Assembly: GCF_964033635.1 (NCBI RefSeq) | Contig: NZ_OZ035533.1 | Location: 186,001 to 250,000, forward strand | Length of the DNA: 64,000 nucleotides | Reading direction: 5' to 3' | Source of the DNA: Chitinophaga sp. MM2321 | Lineage (GTDB): Bacteria; Bacteroidota; Bacteroidia; Chitinophagales; Chitinophagaceae | Part shown: in pieces, positions 1 through 9,044 of the stretch | Position numbering within the stretch: position 1 is the first letter of the stretch | Layout: every line of letters starts with the position of its first letter | Position numbers and translations under genes: made by a program | Notes under the pieces: generated by a model | Told to the model about the DNA's origin: nothing | Database searches by the model: none | What the model saw: only the letters and a program-made list of their open reading frames with translations

Positions 1-1
1 G

Positions 2-3000
2 AAGGCATTTTATCAGTCTGCAACCCTAATGCCAGGTGCAGGTGGAGAAAGTATTTATTATAGCCGCGTTGATTATGAAGCGTCTCCCTTGAATCGTGTA
101 CTCAAAACATATGCACCAGGTAATAGCTGGGCAAAGAATGATCTATCATCAGTGGAGAGAGGTGGTAATCGCCCTATGCAAAGCCAGTACCTGGTGAATA
201 CGGTTGCTGATTCTGTCAGGATCTGGGATTTGGCTGCTAACGGCATCATCCCCACGAGTGCAAGTGGTAGAACCTATGCTGCTGGCCAGTTGTATAAAAA
301 TATAACTATTGACGAAGCTGGTAGCCAGTTGGTGGAATACAAAGACAAGGAAGGCAAGGTTATATTAAAGAAAGTGCAGTTGGCTACCACACCCGGTACC
401 GCTCATATGGGATGGTTATGTACCTACTATGTATACGATGATCTGGGTAATCTGCGTTTTGTACTTTCTCCCCAGGCATTAGCAACCATTACCAGTACGT
501 GGGTTATCAGTCCTGCCCTTGCAGCTGAGCTTTGTTTTATTTATCGTTATGATGGTCGTAACCGGATGATCGTGAAGAAAGTGCCGGGCGCTGACTCCAC
601 AGAAATGGTGTATGATGTGCGTGACCGCCTTGTGTTTTCACGGGATGGTAATATGAAAGGACTGAATAACTGGATGACTACCTTTTATGATGGTTTGAAC
701 CGGCCAACAATGACGGCCCTATATAACGCACCTGGAAAGGACCGCATCGGGTTACAGACAATCATGGATGGCGCCACTTCCAATACACAGTCTATTCCCT
801 ATACTTTCCCTGGTATTGCTGATCTGGTACTTGGGAACTACGATGGAAAAAATCTTTACCAGGCAACGAATAGTATCACTTTGCAGGATGGATTTGATTC
901 GGGCACGGGAGCAGAGATTACGGCAGAAATTAATACTGCCATTAATAATGGTAGTACAACTATTACGGTTACCAACCCCTTGCCCAATATTCCGGTCAGC
1001 GCGTTAACACCACTGACTTATACTTTCTATAGTGCTTATGATTTTGCCGGAAAGCAGAACTATGCCAGTACCGATATTACCAAACCGCAGGCTGGCAGTA
1101 ACCCTTATGCAGAACCGCTGCCAGCAACGCAGAGTAATATGGTACAGGGCATGGTGACAGGCACAAAAGTAAAGGTACTTGATACGAATCAATGGCTAAC
1201 AACCACCATTTATTATAACGACAAAGGCAGGGTGATTCAGACGCTGTCAGATAATATCAGCGGAGGACTGGATATCGCAACCAGTCTGTATGACTTCAAT
1301 GGTAAGCTATTGAGCACTTATGTACGTCATAAAAACCAGCGTAGCGGCACTACCCCCCAGACCACCATGCTGACTATGATGCACTACGACGCAGCTGGCC
1401 GTCTGGACTCCCTAAAGAAACGACTGAATGACAATGATACACTTCTGAGAACCATCGCTTTAAACAGCTATGATGAATTGGGGCAGCTGAAAGCAAAGCG
1501 TTTAGGCGTAACCGGTACTACTAGTCAGCTTGAAACACTGAACTATGAATACAATATCCGTGGGTGGCTTAAAAGTATCAATAAAAATTTCGTTGCTATT
1601 AACAATAGCACGAGTAATTGGTTTGGTCAGGATTTGAGTTATGACTATGGCTTTACTGCGAATCAATTCAACGGGAATATCGCCGGAGCCAAATGGAAAA
1701 GCCGTGCTGATGGCGCTGCCCGCGCCTATGGTTATGGCTATGACAAAGCTAACCGTATAACATTGGCAGATTATACGCAGGCGAACAGCGTTGGTACCGT
1801 CTGGGATAAGTCCGTCACGGACTTTTCAGTGAGTAACCTGACATATGATGCCAATGGTAATATAGGTAGCATGACGCAGAAAGGTAAAACCAGCACTATA
1901 CCGGAGATGGTTGATCAGCTGACTTACAGTTATTTTCCCAATAGTAATAGATTAAAAGCAGTTGCTGATCCCATCAATACCAGCTCTGCGAAACTGGGAG
2001 ATTTTATAGATGGCAATAAAACAGATGTTGATTATAGTTACGATCCAAATGGCAATCTTAAGCAGGATTTGAATAAAAGTATCAGCAGCATCACCTATAA
2101 TCACCTGAACCTGCCACAAAGTATCAGCATAACCGGTAAGGGTACTATCACCTATCAGTATGATGCAGCCGGTACCAAACTCAGAAAGATAGTTACAGAT
2201 AATACGGTAACACCGGCGAAAGTCACAACAACCGATTATATAGGTGGTTTTGTGTATCAAAATGATACACTACAGTTTGCTGGTCATGAAGAGGGCCGTA
2301 TCCGCGCTATATTCAAACCGGGTTTTCCGGTTGGCTATAAGTATGACTATTTTGTAAAGGATCACCTGGGTAATGTACGCATGGTGTTGACAGAACAAAC
2401 TGAGTTCAGTATGTATGCCGCCACCATGGAAACCGAGAAAGCGCCGGTTGAGACGACCCTATTTAGCAATGTGGATGAAACACGGGCAGATAAACCTGTT
2501 GGTTATCCCCAGGACGAAACAACAAACCAAAATTCCTTTGTAGCCAAACTCAATGCCAAAGCAGATGGTAAAAAGATTGGACCCTCCCTGGTTTTGCGGG
2601 TAATGGCCGGCGACACTATTCAGATAGGTGCTAAGGCATTTTACAAATCGCAAGGCCCTGTAACCGGTAAAACACCACCCCCCGCAGAGGATATGATAGC
2701 TGGTTTAGTACAAGCCTTTGGTAGTGCAGCTTCCGGTGGCAGTGATCATGGAGCAACTAGTCCGGATAACAATACTCCTTTTACGAATGACTTTTATAAT
2801 AATAACTACCAGCGTCTCAAGCAAAAGGATCCGGATCAGAACCGGCAGGATAAACCCAAAGCTTACCTTAATTTTGTTTTGTTCGATGATCAGTTTAATT
2901 TAGTAGACGACAACAGTGGTGTAAAGCAGGTAAAAGGAACCCCTGATGAGTTGCAAACGCTGGCAGTAGACAAGATGCCGATTACAAAAAGCGGTTTTCT

Positions 3001-3928
3001 ATATGTATACACCAGCAATGAAACGGAGCAGGATGTGTTCTTTGATAATGTGATACTAGGCGTTACTTCGGGGCCTTTGTTGGAGGAGACACATTATTAT
3101 CCGTTTGGGTTGACGATGGCGGGGATAAGTTCAAATGCGTTGAAAGGGACACAATACTCAAAGAACAGAAAAGAGTTCAACGGTATAGAGCATACGACGG
3201 ATTTAGACCTCAATCAGTATGATGCGTTTTATAGAAACCTTGATCCGCAGATAGGAAGATGGTGGCAAATAGATCCGAAGCCAACAGACTGGGAAAGTCC
3301 TTATGCAAGTATGGGTAATAATCCGATCAAAAGCTCCGATTTTTTAGGAGATACATTAATTGTTAGCGGAAGTCAGGCGGCCAAAACTCAATATGCCCAA
3401 ATAACGAATACAGGGACAGGAGGGTTTTATAAAACTAATGTAGCAAAGGATGGCAACGTAACCTTAAGTCCGACGGGGAAAAAGGGAGAAATGACGGCAG
3501 AGCAGAAAGCTTTTTACAAAGATGTGTCAGGAGTTATAGAAACGGGAAAGGTTAATGTTGAGGTTGTTCAGAATGACAAAAGCGTAATTGGCGGTAGTTA
3601 CGCATCAGGTAAAATTGATGTTAGTGATATATCATCATTTGGAAAAGGCCCTGTTATGTCTGCACCTAGCACTCTTGCACATGAAATCGTAGAACAATCA
3701 GACAAGCAACTGAACGGAACGAATTATACAGATGCTCATAAAAAAGCATTGGGCACAGAAGAAACGATAACAGGCTATAAGAGAGATAATGGCTCTCAGG
3801 TTAATAATGTTAAAGTTGATGCTGGAGGGGTTACCGGTAGTGTTAAAGTCAATTATAGCAAAGGCGGAGAAGTTAAAACAGTTACAATACATCTTAAAAA
3901 CGGGAATATCACTAAAGTTGATCAATAA
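2..3928 (+). CDS. RHS-repeat protein with variable C-terminal putative toxin domain (5' end outside window)
   Basis: This is the C-terminal part of a large RHS/YD-repeat protein; the frame is open to the window edge, so the true start lies upstream (the first Met codon is at 29). Many YD-like repeats (for example YDDLGNLRFVLSPQ, YDANGNIGSMTQKG, YDPNGNLKQDLN) are followed by the RHS core near base 3090 (HYYPFGLTMAG) and 3220-3280 (DAFYRNLDPQIGRWWQIDP), ending at DFLGD. RHS proteins build a hollow shell that encloses and releases a C-terminal effector. The last 190 or so residues here do not look like RHS repeat and carry HEIVE (H1218, E1222 counted from base 29) with a second His at 1237, which resembles a zinc-metalloprotease-like site. 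The toxin assignment is inference. The gene overlaps the next one by one base (TAATG), the usual arrangement of an effector with its immunity gene. Confidence 0.85.
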   Translation, partial: KAFYQSATLMPGAGGESIYYSRVDYEASPLNRVLKTYAPGNSWAKNDLSSVERGGNRPMQSQYLVNTVADSVRIWDLAANGIIPTSASGRTYAAGQLYKNITIDEAGSQLVEYKDKEGKVILKKVQLATTPGTAHMGWLCTYYVYDDLGNLRFVLSPQALATITSTWVISPALAAELCFIYRYDGRNRMIVKKVPGADSTEMVYDVRDRLVFSRDGNMKGLNNWMTTFYDGLNRPTMTALYNAPGKDRIGLQTIMDGATSNTQSIPYTFPGIADLVLGNYDGKNLYQATNSITLQDGFDSGTGAEITAEINTAINNGSTTITVTNPLPNIPVSALTPLTYTFYSAYDFAGKQNYASTDITKPQAGSNPYAEPLPATQSNMVQGMVTGTKVKVLDTNQWLTTTIYYNDKGRVIQTLSDNISGGLDIATSLYDFNGKLLSTYVRHKNQRSGTTPQTTMLTMMHYDAAGRLDSLKKRLNDNDTLLRTIALNSYDELGQLKAKRLGVTGTTSQLETLNYEYNIRGWLKSINKNFVAINNSTSNWFGQDLSYDYGFTANQFNGNIAGAKWKSRADGAARAYGYGYDKANRITLADYTQANSVGTVWDKSVTDFSVSNLTYDANGNIGSMTQKGKTSTIPEMVDQLTYSYFPNSNRLKAVADPINTSSAKLGDFIDGNKTDVDYSYDPNGNLKQDLNKSISSITYNHLNLPQSISITGKGTITYQYDAAGTKLRKIVTDNTVTPAKVTTTDYIGGFVYQNDTLQFAGHEEGRIRAIFKPGFPVGYKYDYFVKDHLGNVRMVLTEQTEFSMYAATMETEKAPVETTLFSNVDETRADKPVGYPQDETTNQNSFVAKLNAKADGKKIGPSLVLRVMAGDTIQIGAKAFYKSQGPVTGKTPPPAEDMIAGLVQAFGSAASGGSDHGATSPDNNTPFTNDFYNNNYQRLKQKDPDQNRQDKPKAYLNFVLFDDQFNLVDDNSGVKQVKGTPDELQTLAVDKMPITKSGFLYVYTSNETEQDVFFDNVILGVTSGPLLEETHYYPFGLTMAGISSNALKGTQYSKNRKEFNGIEHTTDLDLNQYDAFYRNLDPQIGRWWQIDPKPTDWESPYASMGNNPIKSSDFLGDTLIVSGSQAAKTQYAQITNTGTGGFYKTNVAKDGNVTLSPTGKKGEMTAEQKAFYKDVSGVIETGKVNVEVVQNDKSVIGGSYASGKIDVSDISSFGKGPVMSAPSTLAHEIVEQSDKQLNGTNYTDAHKKALGTEETITGYKRDNGSQVNNVKVDAGGVTGSVKVNYSKGGEVKTVTIHLKNGNITKVDQ

Positions 3929-4242
3929 TGATAAAAAATACTTTACCATTTATTTTGGTGTTCATTTGTTCGAGTTGTACTCTTGCACAAAAAAAGGATA
4001 GTGCTTCAACTAAGAATGGGCGCGATTCCCTTTTTGATTATCACTTTAAAATATTAGACTCCGTTGTTAATGCTAATATAACGGACACTATTTATTATTG
4101 CTGTACTCAGCAGATAGCGTTTATGGAAGAAAAAACGAAAATAGAATCGAAGTCGGATGGGACTCTGTTAGGCAAGTTGAGTTTTAGTAAAAGGGATTGG
4201 GAGGAGTGGCATAAATGGTATAAAGAACATTATCAGAAATAA
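3928..4242 (+). CDS. Small exported (probable lipo)protein, candidate immunity protein for the RHS effector
   Basis: A 104-residue protein that I cannot assign to a family. It starts with a hydrophobic export signal (MIKNTLPFILVFICSSC) ending in a Cys that could be lipidated, although the residues before it are not a classical lipobox. The mature part is charged and rich in Lys, Glu, Trp and Tyr near the C-terminus (KRDWEEWHKWYKEHYQK). Its ATG overlaps the stop codon of the RHS gene, so the two are probably translationally coupled. A small unique gene immediately 3' of an RHS effector is normally its immunity gene, and an export signal would suit protection against an effector acting in the periplasm. 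Function is inferred from position only. A terminator-like hairpin follows at once. Confidence 0.65.
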   Translation: MIKNTLPFILVFICSSCTLAQKKDSASTKNGRDSLFDYHFKILDSVVNANITDTIYYCCTQQIAFMEEKTKIESKSDGTLLGKLSFSKRDWEEWHKWYKEHYQK

Positions 4243-4250
4243 AGAGATGT

Positions 4251-4287
4251 AGAAGAAGCGCCGCAGGCAATGCCTTGCGGCTCTTCT
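4251..4287. terminator. Hairpin between convergent genes
   Basis: An inverted repeat with arms GAAGCGCCGCAGGCA and TGCCTTGCGGCTCTTC lies in the 46-base gap between the candidate immunity gene (plus) and the HTH gene (minus). One bulge and one mismatch interrupt the stem. It is well placed as a bidirectional terminator, but the U-tracts are poor. Confidence 0.55.
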
Positions 4288-4288
4288 A

Positions 4289-4654
4289 TTATGAGTTAAA
4301 AGCTTTTTTTGCTTTAGTGTTCTGGATGATATTATTATCGATGAGAAAATACACCTTCTCTTTAGTGTCCTCGTCGAGCTTCTCAATGTCCTGGATACGT
4401 TGCAGTGTTTTTTTATCAAAGTGAGCGTTAATCCCTTCACCCACGAGATAATCCAGCGATACGCCCAGCGCGTCAGCAATCCGTTTTGCAAAATCGATAG
4501 ATGGCGTAGCATCCCCGCGCTCATACTTGCCTATAATCTCTCTGGATACGTTACTCTCAACAGCCAGGTCTGTTTTTGACGAGCCTTTTTGCTTGCGTAG
4601 TTCAGTTATGATCTTGGATATTTTTGTTCGAGTAAATGATACTGTAGAGATAAT
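4289..4654 (-). CDS. XRE-family HTH regulator lacking any ATG/GTG/TTG start (possible pseudogene)
   Basis: The minus-strand frame read from 4654 to the TAA at 4289-4291 encodes an XRE-type helix-turn-helix protein: KISKIITELRKQKG, then TDLAVESNVSREIIGKYERG, then DFAKRIADALGVSLDYLVGEG, then a helical tail ending QNTKAKKAFNS. This matches the usual layout of short Bacteroidota phage/toxin-type XRE regulators of about 115-120 residues. The frame opens after a TAG at 4655-4657 and contains no ATG, GTG or TTG upstream of or within the HTH; only ATT, ATC or ATA codons are available. Either it uses a rare start (ATT at 4652-4654) or it has lost its start. It sits between two RHS/YD-repeat genes and might have regulated them. 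The HTH call is clear; expression is doubtful. Confidence 0.6.
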   Translation of the reverse strand: MISTVSFTRTKISKIITELRKQKGSSKTDLAVESNVSREIIGKYERGDATPSIDFAKRIADALGVSLDYLVGEGINAHFDKKTLQRIQDIEKLDEDTKEKVYFLIDNNIIQNTKAKKAFNS

Positions 4655-4940
4655 CTAAAAAAGAGAGATATGCAATTCTAGTTTCATGGACGGTAATACT
4701 TGAAATATAGTCATTAGCCCTGGATATCATAGAAAATATGAAGCGACTATTTTGGGTGTTTTTTGAGGTCTCTCTCAGAGGTTATTTATATCCTAGATAC
4801 AGTTGGTCGCCGTATTCAGTTTGATACGGTGTCGCTCTAAGCTTCCTGCTGAAGTCAGATTGCCTTTTAGACTTATTTTTAGACATTCAGTTAACAATTA
4901 AAAAATTGTCTACCAAAGTCTTAATTCCCCACAAATAATT

Positions 4941-7910
4941 TTAATTAATTGGTTGCTGATATTGATATGTAATCTGTTTCAGTATTTTTCCGTCCTGATC
5001 TCGTATCAGTTTTAATCTATTACCTTTGTCATACTCATAAAATATAGTTTTCCCAGAAGGATCAGTTTCACTGCTTATACCAACCATTGGTGCATAGGTA
5101 TATGTACTGACCATCGCTGTAGGAAGATTAATCCGAAGTTTATTTAATTCAGTCCTCATCTGTGTCTCAGTGGTAGCAGGACTATTGAGTACCGATAGAT
5201 TAACATATTGTATAGCTGTATTATAGTCGGTTCCAATGATTTTGGCTACGGGATATAGCCCCTTGTAACCCCATATAAATGTCTCCTGAACGTTATTGTT
5301 TTGATGAAAGGATGTTAGATTTCCGAAATTATCATAAGTATCATAGGATAGAACCTGTTTATATCGCGGATCTATGCTAAAAGCAGAAGATATACCTGAT
5401 GGGTAAGCTTGCCCGGCAGCACGATTGGAGAATTTAAAATTCGCTATAGGGACAGGTGATTCATTTTCCAACACTAGATCCTGGCGTTTAAAAGCACTGG
5501 AGGTTGCTTCATATATCGAAACATTCCCTGAAATTATAGTTTGGTTATTACCATCATCCCGATATTTTACAACTTCAATAGGTGATGCCAGATAGTTCGC
5601 ATCTTTCATTGATTTGATAAAACCTGACATGTCTGCATAGTCCGGTGGATATGCCAGAAAGGTTACTTCATGATCATTACGGCTTCTTGTTTGTTTTATG
5701 CGGGTAGCTTGCAAGTAAGAAGGGTTGTCATAATAGTAATCAGTTTGATTAACAATGGAATCTGCAGCTTCAGTATAGAGTGTAGTTATGCTCCTGGTCA
5801 GCTTCTTAGACCCAATATACTTATATGCATCAAAAAAAGCAAAATAGTACTGTGAATAGGCATCTATCCAAGTACTATAGAAATATTCACCACCGGATCC
5901 AACCAGGTCATAACAGCCTACTCCTACATCATTTTTTGATACGTGAAGTCCCATTTTCGGCATTGCAGTTTTAAACTTAGTATATTCATTGATGGTTTTC
6001 TGAACAGCTACATAAGATCCATTTAGACTTTTATAATCAATTTGCCTTGCTAACTGTCCTTGTTCCCATTTATTATCAATCAAATAGCGATTCCCATATT
6101 CTTTAATCAAGCAACCAGCATATAAAGGACTCGTATAATCAAAATCATAGAAAGTTTTTCCATTATCCTTTCCATTGTTAGTTCTATATTCCTCTACCTC
6201 CTTATAAAATACAGGTACATTATTATTATATGCAAATGAACCTAATGGCTCACCCGAAATAGTTTTTGTGTAATACAAGGTAACTAAGCCGTCCGCTCCG
6301 GAGCTTCCGCATTGGTGAGATCCCTTTATTTTCTCATAAGTAAACGGGAAAAAATCTATGGCGCTAAGAAGAAATCCTTTTAAGTACTTGAAACTACGTC
6401 TCGAACTAGGGCTTATAGCATTAGGTTGATCGAAATAGGAGATGTTTTTAACTCTTAATCCTCCAACTACTTTACCAAACATACTACTATCAACCTGGTT
6501 ATTCTCATACTGAAACAGAGTATATCCATTCGTAGGATAAATAATCTTCTTTAAAATATTGGCACTGGTATAATTACTGTCAGAATTTCTATCTCCCCAA
6601 TTGTTGCTATATATGGGACTGGGATTAAATCCCTGTGCGATTGCTATTTCTGTTGGAATCAGACCTTTGTTGTTATACTTTCCATTATAAAATCCCCAAT
6701 AATCAACACTTACAGCATTATCCAAATAGTTCACGGCCGGATGCGCAATTCTATAAGGAGGCAACAATACTGCCGTATTATATTCAAATGCATATTTTGT
6801 CTCAGCTGCTGTTTGTTCGGGAAAAATTATAGAATCCAGTTTTAACCGATAATTTGATGATTCGCCATAGGAGTTCTCTGAATTGTAGAAGTAGGATTGT
6901 TTAAACTTAATATCATTAATTTTAAAACCATTAAGCGCATACTGCCGTATACCTGTTATTCGCACTTTGTCCATATCTAACCTGTCACTACTTGCATCGA
7001 ATTTGGTATATCCACCGTCATAAAGAATACTATCAATTTGCAATGTACTCATCAGTGTTGCTGTTCGGGATGCGAAGGTGTTATAATCAGGCCACTCACA
7101 GGTATTCTGAGCATACACTTTATAATAGGTATAGTATTGTGAATAATTATCAACATAAATACTATATGTAGGCTTGGATACATACTTAAAAACTACTTTA
7201 CGACCACTGCTCAAATCAGTTATCTGTGCTAATAAGAGAGCACTAGGAACCGAATTACCTTGCACGGAAGACAATTCGGGAATATTAAATAAATACTCCA
7301 AGCCTTCATCCGATGTAATCTTAAAGCTGTTGGGAACTGTAAGGCCTCCTGTAACGTTTACTATCTTTAGTCCTTCATTATCAGAGCATGTTTGAATATT
7401 TCCATCTATATCGTAGAAAAAATAACCTGAAAGCTTTCCGCATTTAAAATAATATATCGGGTTTTCCTTTTGTGCATATCCATTTGCAATTTTCCATAGA
7501 TAATCATAATGATTCTTTACAGGCAATGCCTGTCCCTGTGTTTTAACAGGTGCATTGGCAAATCTAAACTGTGTAGCCGCTTCATCCTGAACGGTAATGA
7601 TACCGCCGTAGTCTAGTGACCAACCTAATCCGACCATACTGGCAATGTCTTGTACTTTTATCCCTCCTGTTGAGTAATTTATCGTAATTGGCACATTAAT
7701 CTTCCCTATAGAAATATTGCACAAAGGAATTTGAATATTTGCTGCACCCGAAGTATAATCTAAAGGTAGATCTGATATCTTAAATAGAGAACCTGCTTCG
7801 GGAGAATTAGGTATAACTTTGGGGTTTGTGTAAAACTCACGAGGTGGCATTACCTGGGCAAAAGATATTGTGACGATAAGGAAAAGAAACAAGGTATAAA
7901 GGGCTCGCAT
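4941..7910 (-). CDS. Secreted YD-repeat (RHS-like) protein without RHS core
   Basis: A 989-residue protein with a clear signal peptide (MRALYTLFLFLIVTISFAQ), then PPREFYTNPKVIPNSPEAGSL and a segment with PLDYTSGAANIQIPL and GLGWSLDYGG, typical of the N-terminal domain of Bacteroidota cell-wall-associated YD-repeat proteins. The middle is rich in Tyr, Asn and Ser with irregular YD-like repeats, and the C-terminus ends with YTYAPMVGISSETDPSGKT and YEYDKGNRLKLIRDQDGK. It stops there, with no RHS core (PFG...RYYDP-like) and no toxin tail. In related genomes such proteins commonly accompany a DUF6443/RHS-core protein like the one at the window start, which suggests a shared surface or effector role. 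The exact function is unknown. The ATG at 7908-7910 directly precedes the signal sequence. Upstream lies a 718-bp gene-free stretch that must hold its promoter. Confidence 0.85.
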   Translation of the reverse strand: MRALYTLFLFLIVTISFAQVMPPREFYTNPKVIPNSPEAGSLFKISDLPLDYTSGAANIQIPLCNISIGKINVPITINYSTGGIKVQDIASMVGLGWSLDYGGIITVQDEAATQFRFANAPVKTQGQALPVKNHYDYLWKIANGYAQKENPIYYFKCGKLSGYFFYDIDGNIQTCSDNEGLKIVNVTGGLTVPNSFKITSDEGLEYLFNIPELSSVQGNSVPSALLLAQITDLSSGRKVVFKYVSKPTYSIYVDNYSQYYTYYKVYAQNTCEWPDYNTFASRTATLMSTLQIDSILYDGGYTKFDASSDRLDMDKVRITGIRQYALNGFKINDIKFKQSYFYNSENSYGESSNYRLKLDSIIFPEQTAAETKYAFEYNTAVLLPPYRIAHPAVNYLDNAVSVDYWGFYNGKYNNKGLIPTEIAIAQGFNPSPIYSNNWGDRNSDSNYTSANILKKIIYPTNGYTLFQYENNQVDSSMFGKVVGGLRVKNISYFDQPNAISPSSRRSFKYLKGFLLSAIDFFPFTYEKIKGSHQCGSSGADGLVTLYYTKTISGEPLGSFAYNNNVPVFYKEVEEYRTNNGKDNGKTFYDFDYTSPLYAGCLIKEYGNRYLIDNKWEQGQLARQIDYKSLNGSYVAVQKTINEYTKFKTAMPKMGLHVSKNDVGVGCYDLVGSGGEYFYSTWIDAYSQYYFAFFDAYKYIGSKKLTRSITTLYTEAADSIVNQTDYYYDNPSYLQATRIKQTRSRNDHEVTFLAYPPDYADMSGFIKSMKDANYLASPIEVVKYRDDGNNQTIISGNVSIYEATSSAFKRQDLVLENESPVPIANFKFSNRAAGQAYPSGISSAFSIDPRYKQVLSYDTYDNFGNLTSFHQNNNVQETFIWGYKGLYPVAKIIGTDYNTAIQYVNLSVLNSPATTETQMRTELNKLRINLPTAMVSTYTYAPMVGISSETDPSGKTIFYEYDKGNRLKLIRDQDGKILKQITYQYQQPIN

Positions 7911-8358
7911 ATTCGTTACATTTTGGATAGTTAGAGTGTAATAAGCTTAATTATTTATACTACTAAAGTATAGTAGCAAGATTCTGAAAACCTTAATGAT
8001 TCATTATCTTTTTTACAGGCTTTCGTTATATATTTTTGATTATTTAAGCAGATGCAATATCATAGATATCATGATAGTACATAATACTTGTCTTGATAAC
8101 GGGCTTGAAATCCTGGTTAGTTTCTAAGTACTGATGCATAATTTACATAAGGGAGAATGATTCTAATAATGGCATTTTTGAGATCTTTATTCTGATGTTG
8201 AGCATTAAAAGAGATCGATAGCACGCAATATACAATTTGAAAATCGGGACATTATAATAGGTATCAGGTTAATTACTATTACTCTAAATCATCATCAAGC
8301 CTAAGTAACGTAATTTTTCCCAATGAAACAAAAAATATATTTTTATAAAATATCATTG

Positions 8359-8381
8359 ATGTTTTGTTTTAAACAAAACAT
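8359..8381. promoter_or_regulatory. Perfect 11-bp-arm palindrome
   Basis: Arms ATGTTTTGTTT and AAACAAAACAT are separated by a single T. The symmetry is perfect over 23 bases in otherwise unstructured AT-rich DNA, so it could be a binding site for a dimeric regulator. No gene starts close to it, so the role is open. Confidence 0.3.
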
Positions 8382-8504
8382 TTTTAATTAATTGTTCCTA
8401 CTTGATATTTATATGACATAGATTCACCGGTTATGGCCAATAGAATAAAACGGCTGGAAATGATTTGTATTTAATGACTTTCTCAAAGGAAAGAAGCCTA
8501 AGGC

Positions 8505-8538
8505 AAAGTAAAAGCACTCCTTTGAGTACTTTTACTTT
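8505..8538. terminator. Stem-loop with A/T-rich stem
   Basis: Arms AAAGTAAAAGCACTC and GAGTACTTTTACTTT are separated by CTTT and have one mismatch. It lies about 90 bases past the stop of the truncated SRPBCC copy on the minus strand and may be a terminator for that direction. It may instead be a leftover of a former gene. Confidence 0.4.
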
Positions 8539-8628
8539 ATAAGTTGTCGCTAAAAGCGAGATGTATTTTGAGGGGCTCTCTACTTGTCAAAAAATCTAAC
8601 CTAAATTAACAAGCATTACAGCTCCCCT

Positions 8629-8873
8629 CTACTCCTTATAAAAATCTATCAGCGCACCAAAATACGACTCCTGCCATCCGTCTACAATATCATCGTATGC
8701 TTTATCTGGTATATTGGTATGTCTCAATTCCGCATCGGTCCCTTTTTTGCCCGGGTGCAGGATAATAGTTACGATCGAAGGCGCTTCTTCATCTTCCCCG
8801 AAATACCATTGCTGTACAATCTTCCTGTCTTCCTTAAATTCGAGGTTTTTGCCTACGATGCTTTCTTCTCACA
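8629..8873 (-). pseudogene. Truncated duplicate of the SRPBCC/AHSA1 gene
   Basis: The minus strand from about 8871 down to the TAG at 8629-8631 encodes the last 80 or so residues of an SRPBCC/AHSA1-like protein: SIVGKNLEF, KIVQQWYFGEDEEAPSIVTI, LHPGKKGTDAELRHTNIPD and DIVDGWQESYFGALIDFYKE. It is nearly identical to the C-terminal half of the intact gene at 9996-10379. Homology ends abruptly near 8873, and an in-frame TGA follows immediately upstream, so the N-terminal half and the start are missing. It is a broken partial duplicate, separated from the intact copy by the 236-bp tandem repeat array. Confidence 0.8.
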
Positions 8874-9044
8874 GAAGTGCGGTGTGCCAAATTTTTTTGG
8901 CCTTAGTATCTAAGCTAACTTAGAAATAGGCTATCTATAGCAATAAAAGAGGTGATTTTTTTATTATCAGTAGTATTGAAATTTACTTCTTTGAATGTGG
9001 TTGATCTGGCTGGTGAATATTCCATTATTGCGAAGTCCTTCCAA

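Larger units (their letters stand above)
7911..8628. other. AT-rich gene-free region
   Basis: I see no convincing coding frame in these 718 bases. Two structures stand out: a perfect AT-rich palindrome at 8359-8381 and a stem-loop at 8505-8538, both listed separately. The promoter of the minus-strand YD-repeat gene should lie near its 7910 end, but I cannot point to a good TAnnTTTG box. Confidence 0.6.

Noticed and set aside
4168..4524. 118-codon minus-strand frame over the XRE region
   Set aside because: It is in a different frame from the recognisable HTH sequence and crosses the terminator hairpin; the HTH frame is the real one.
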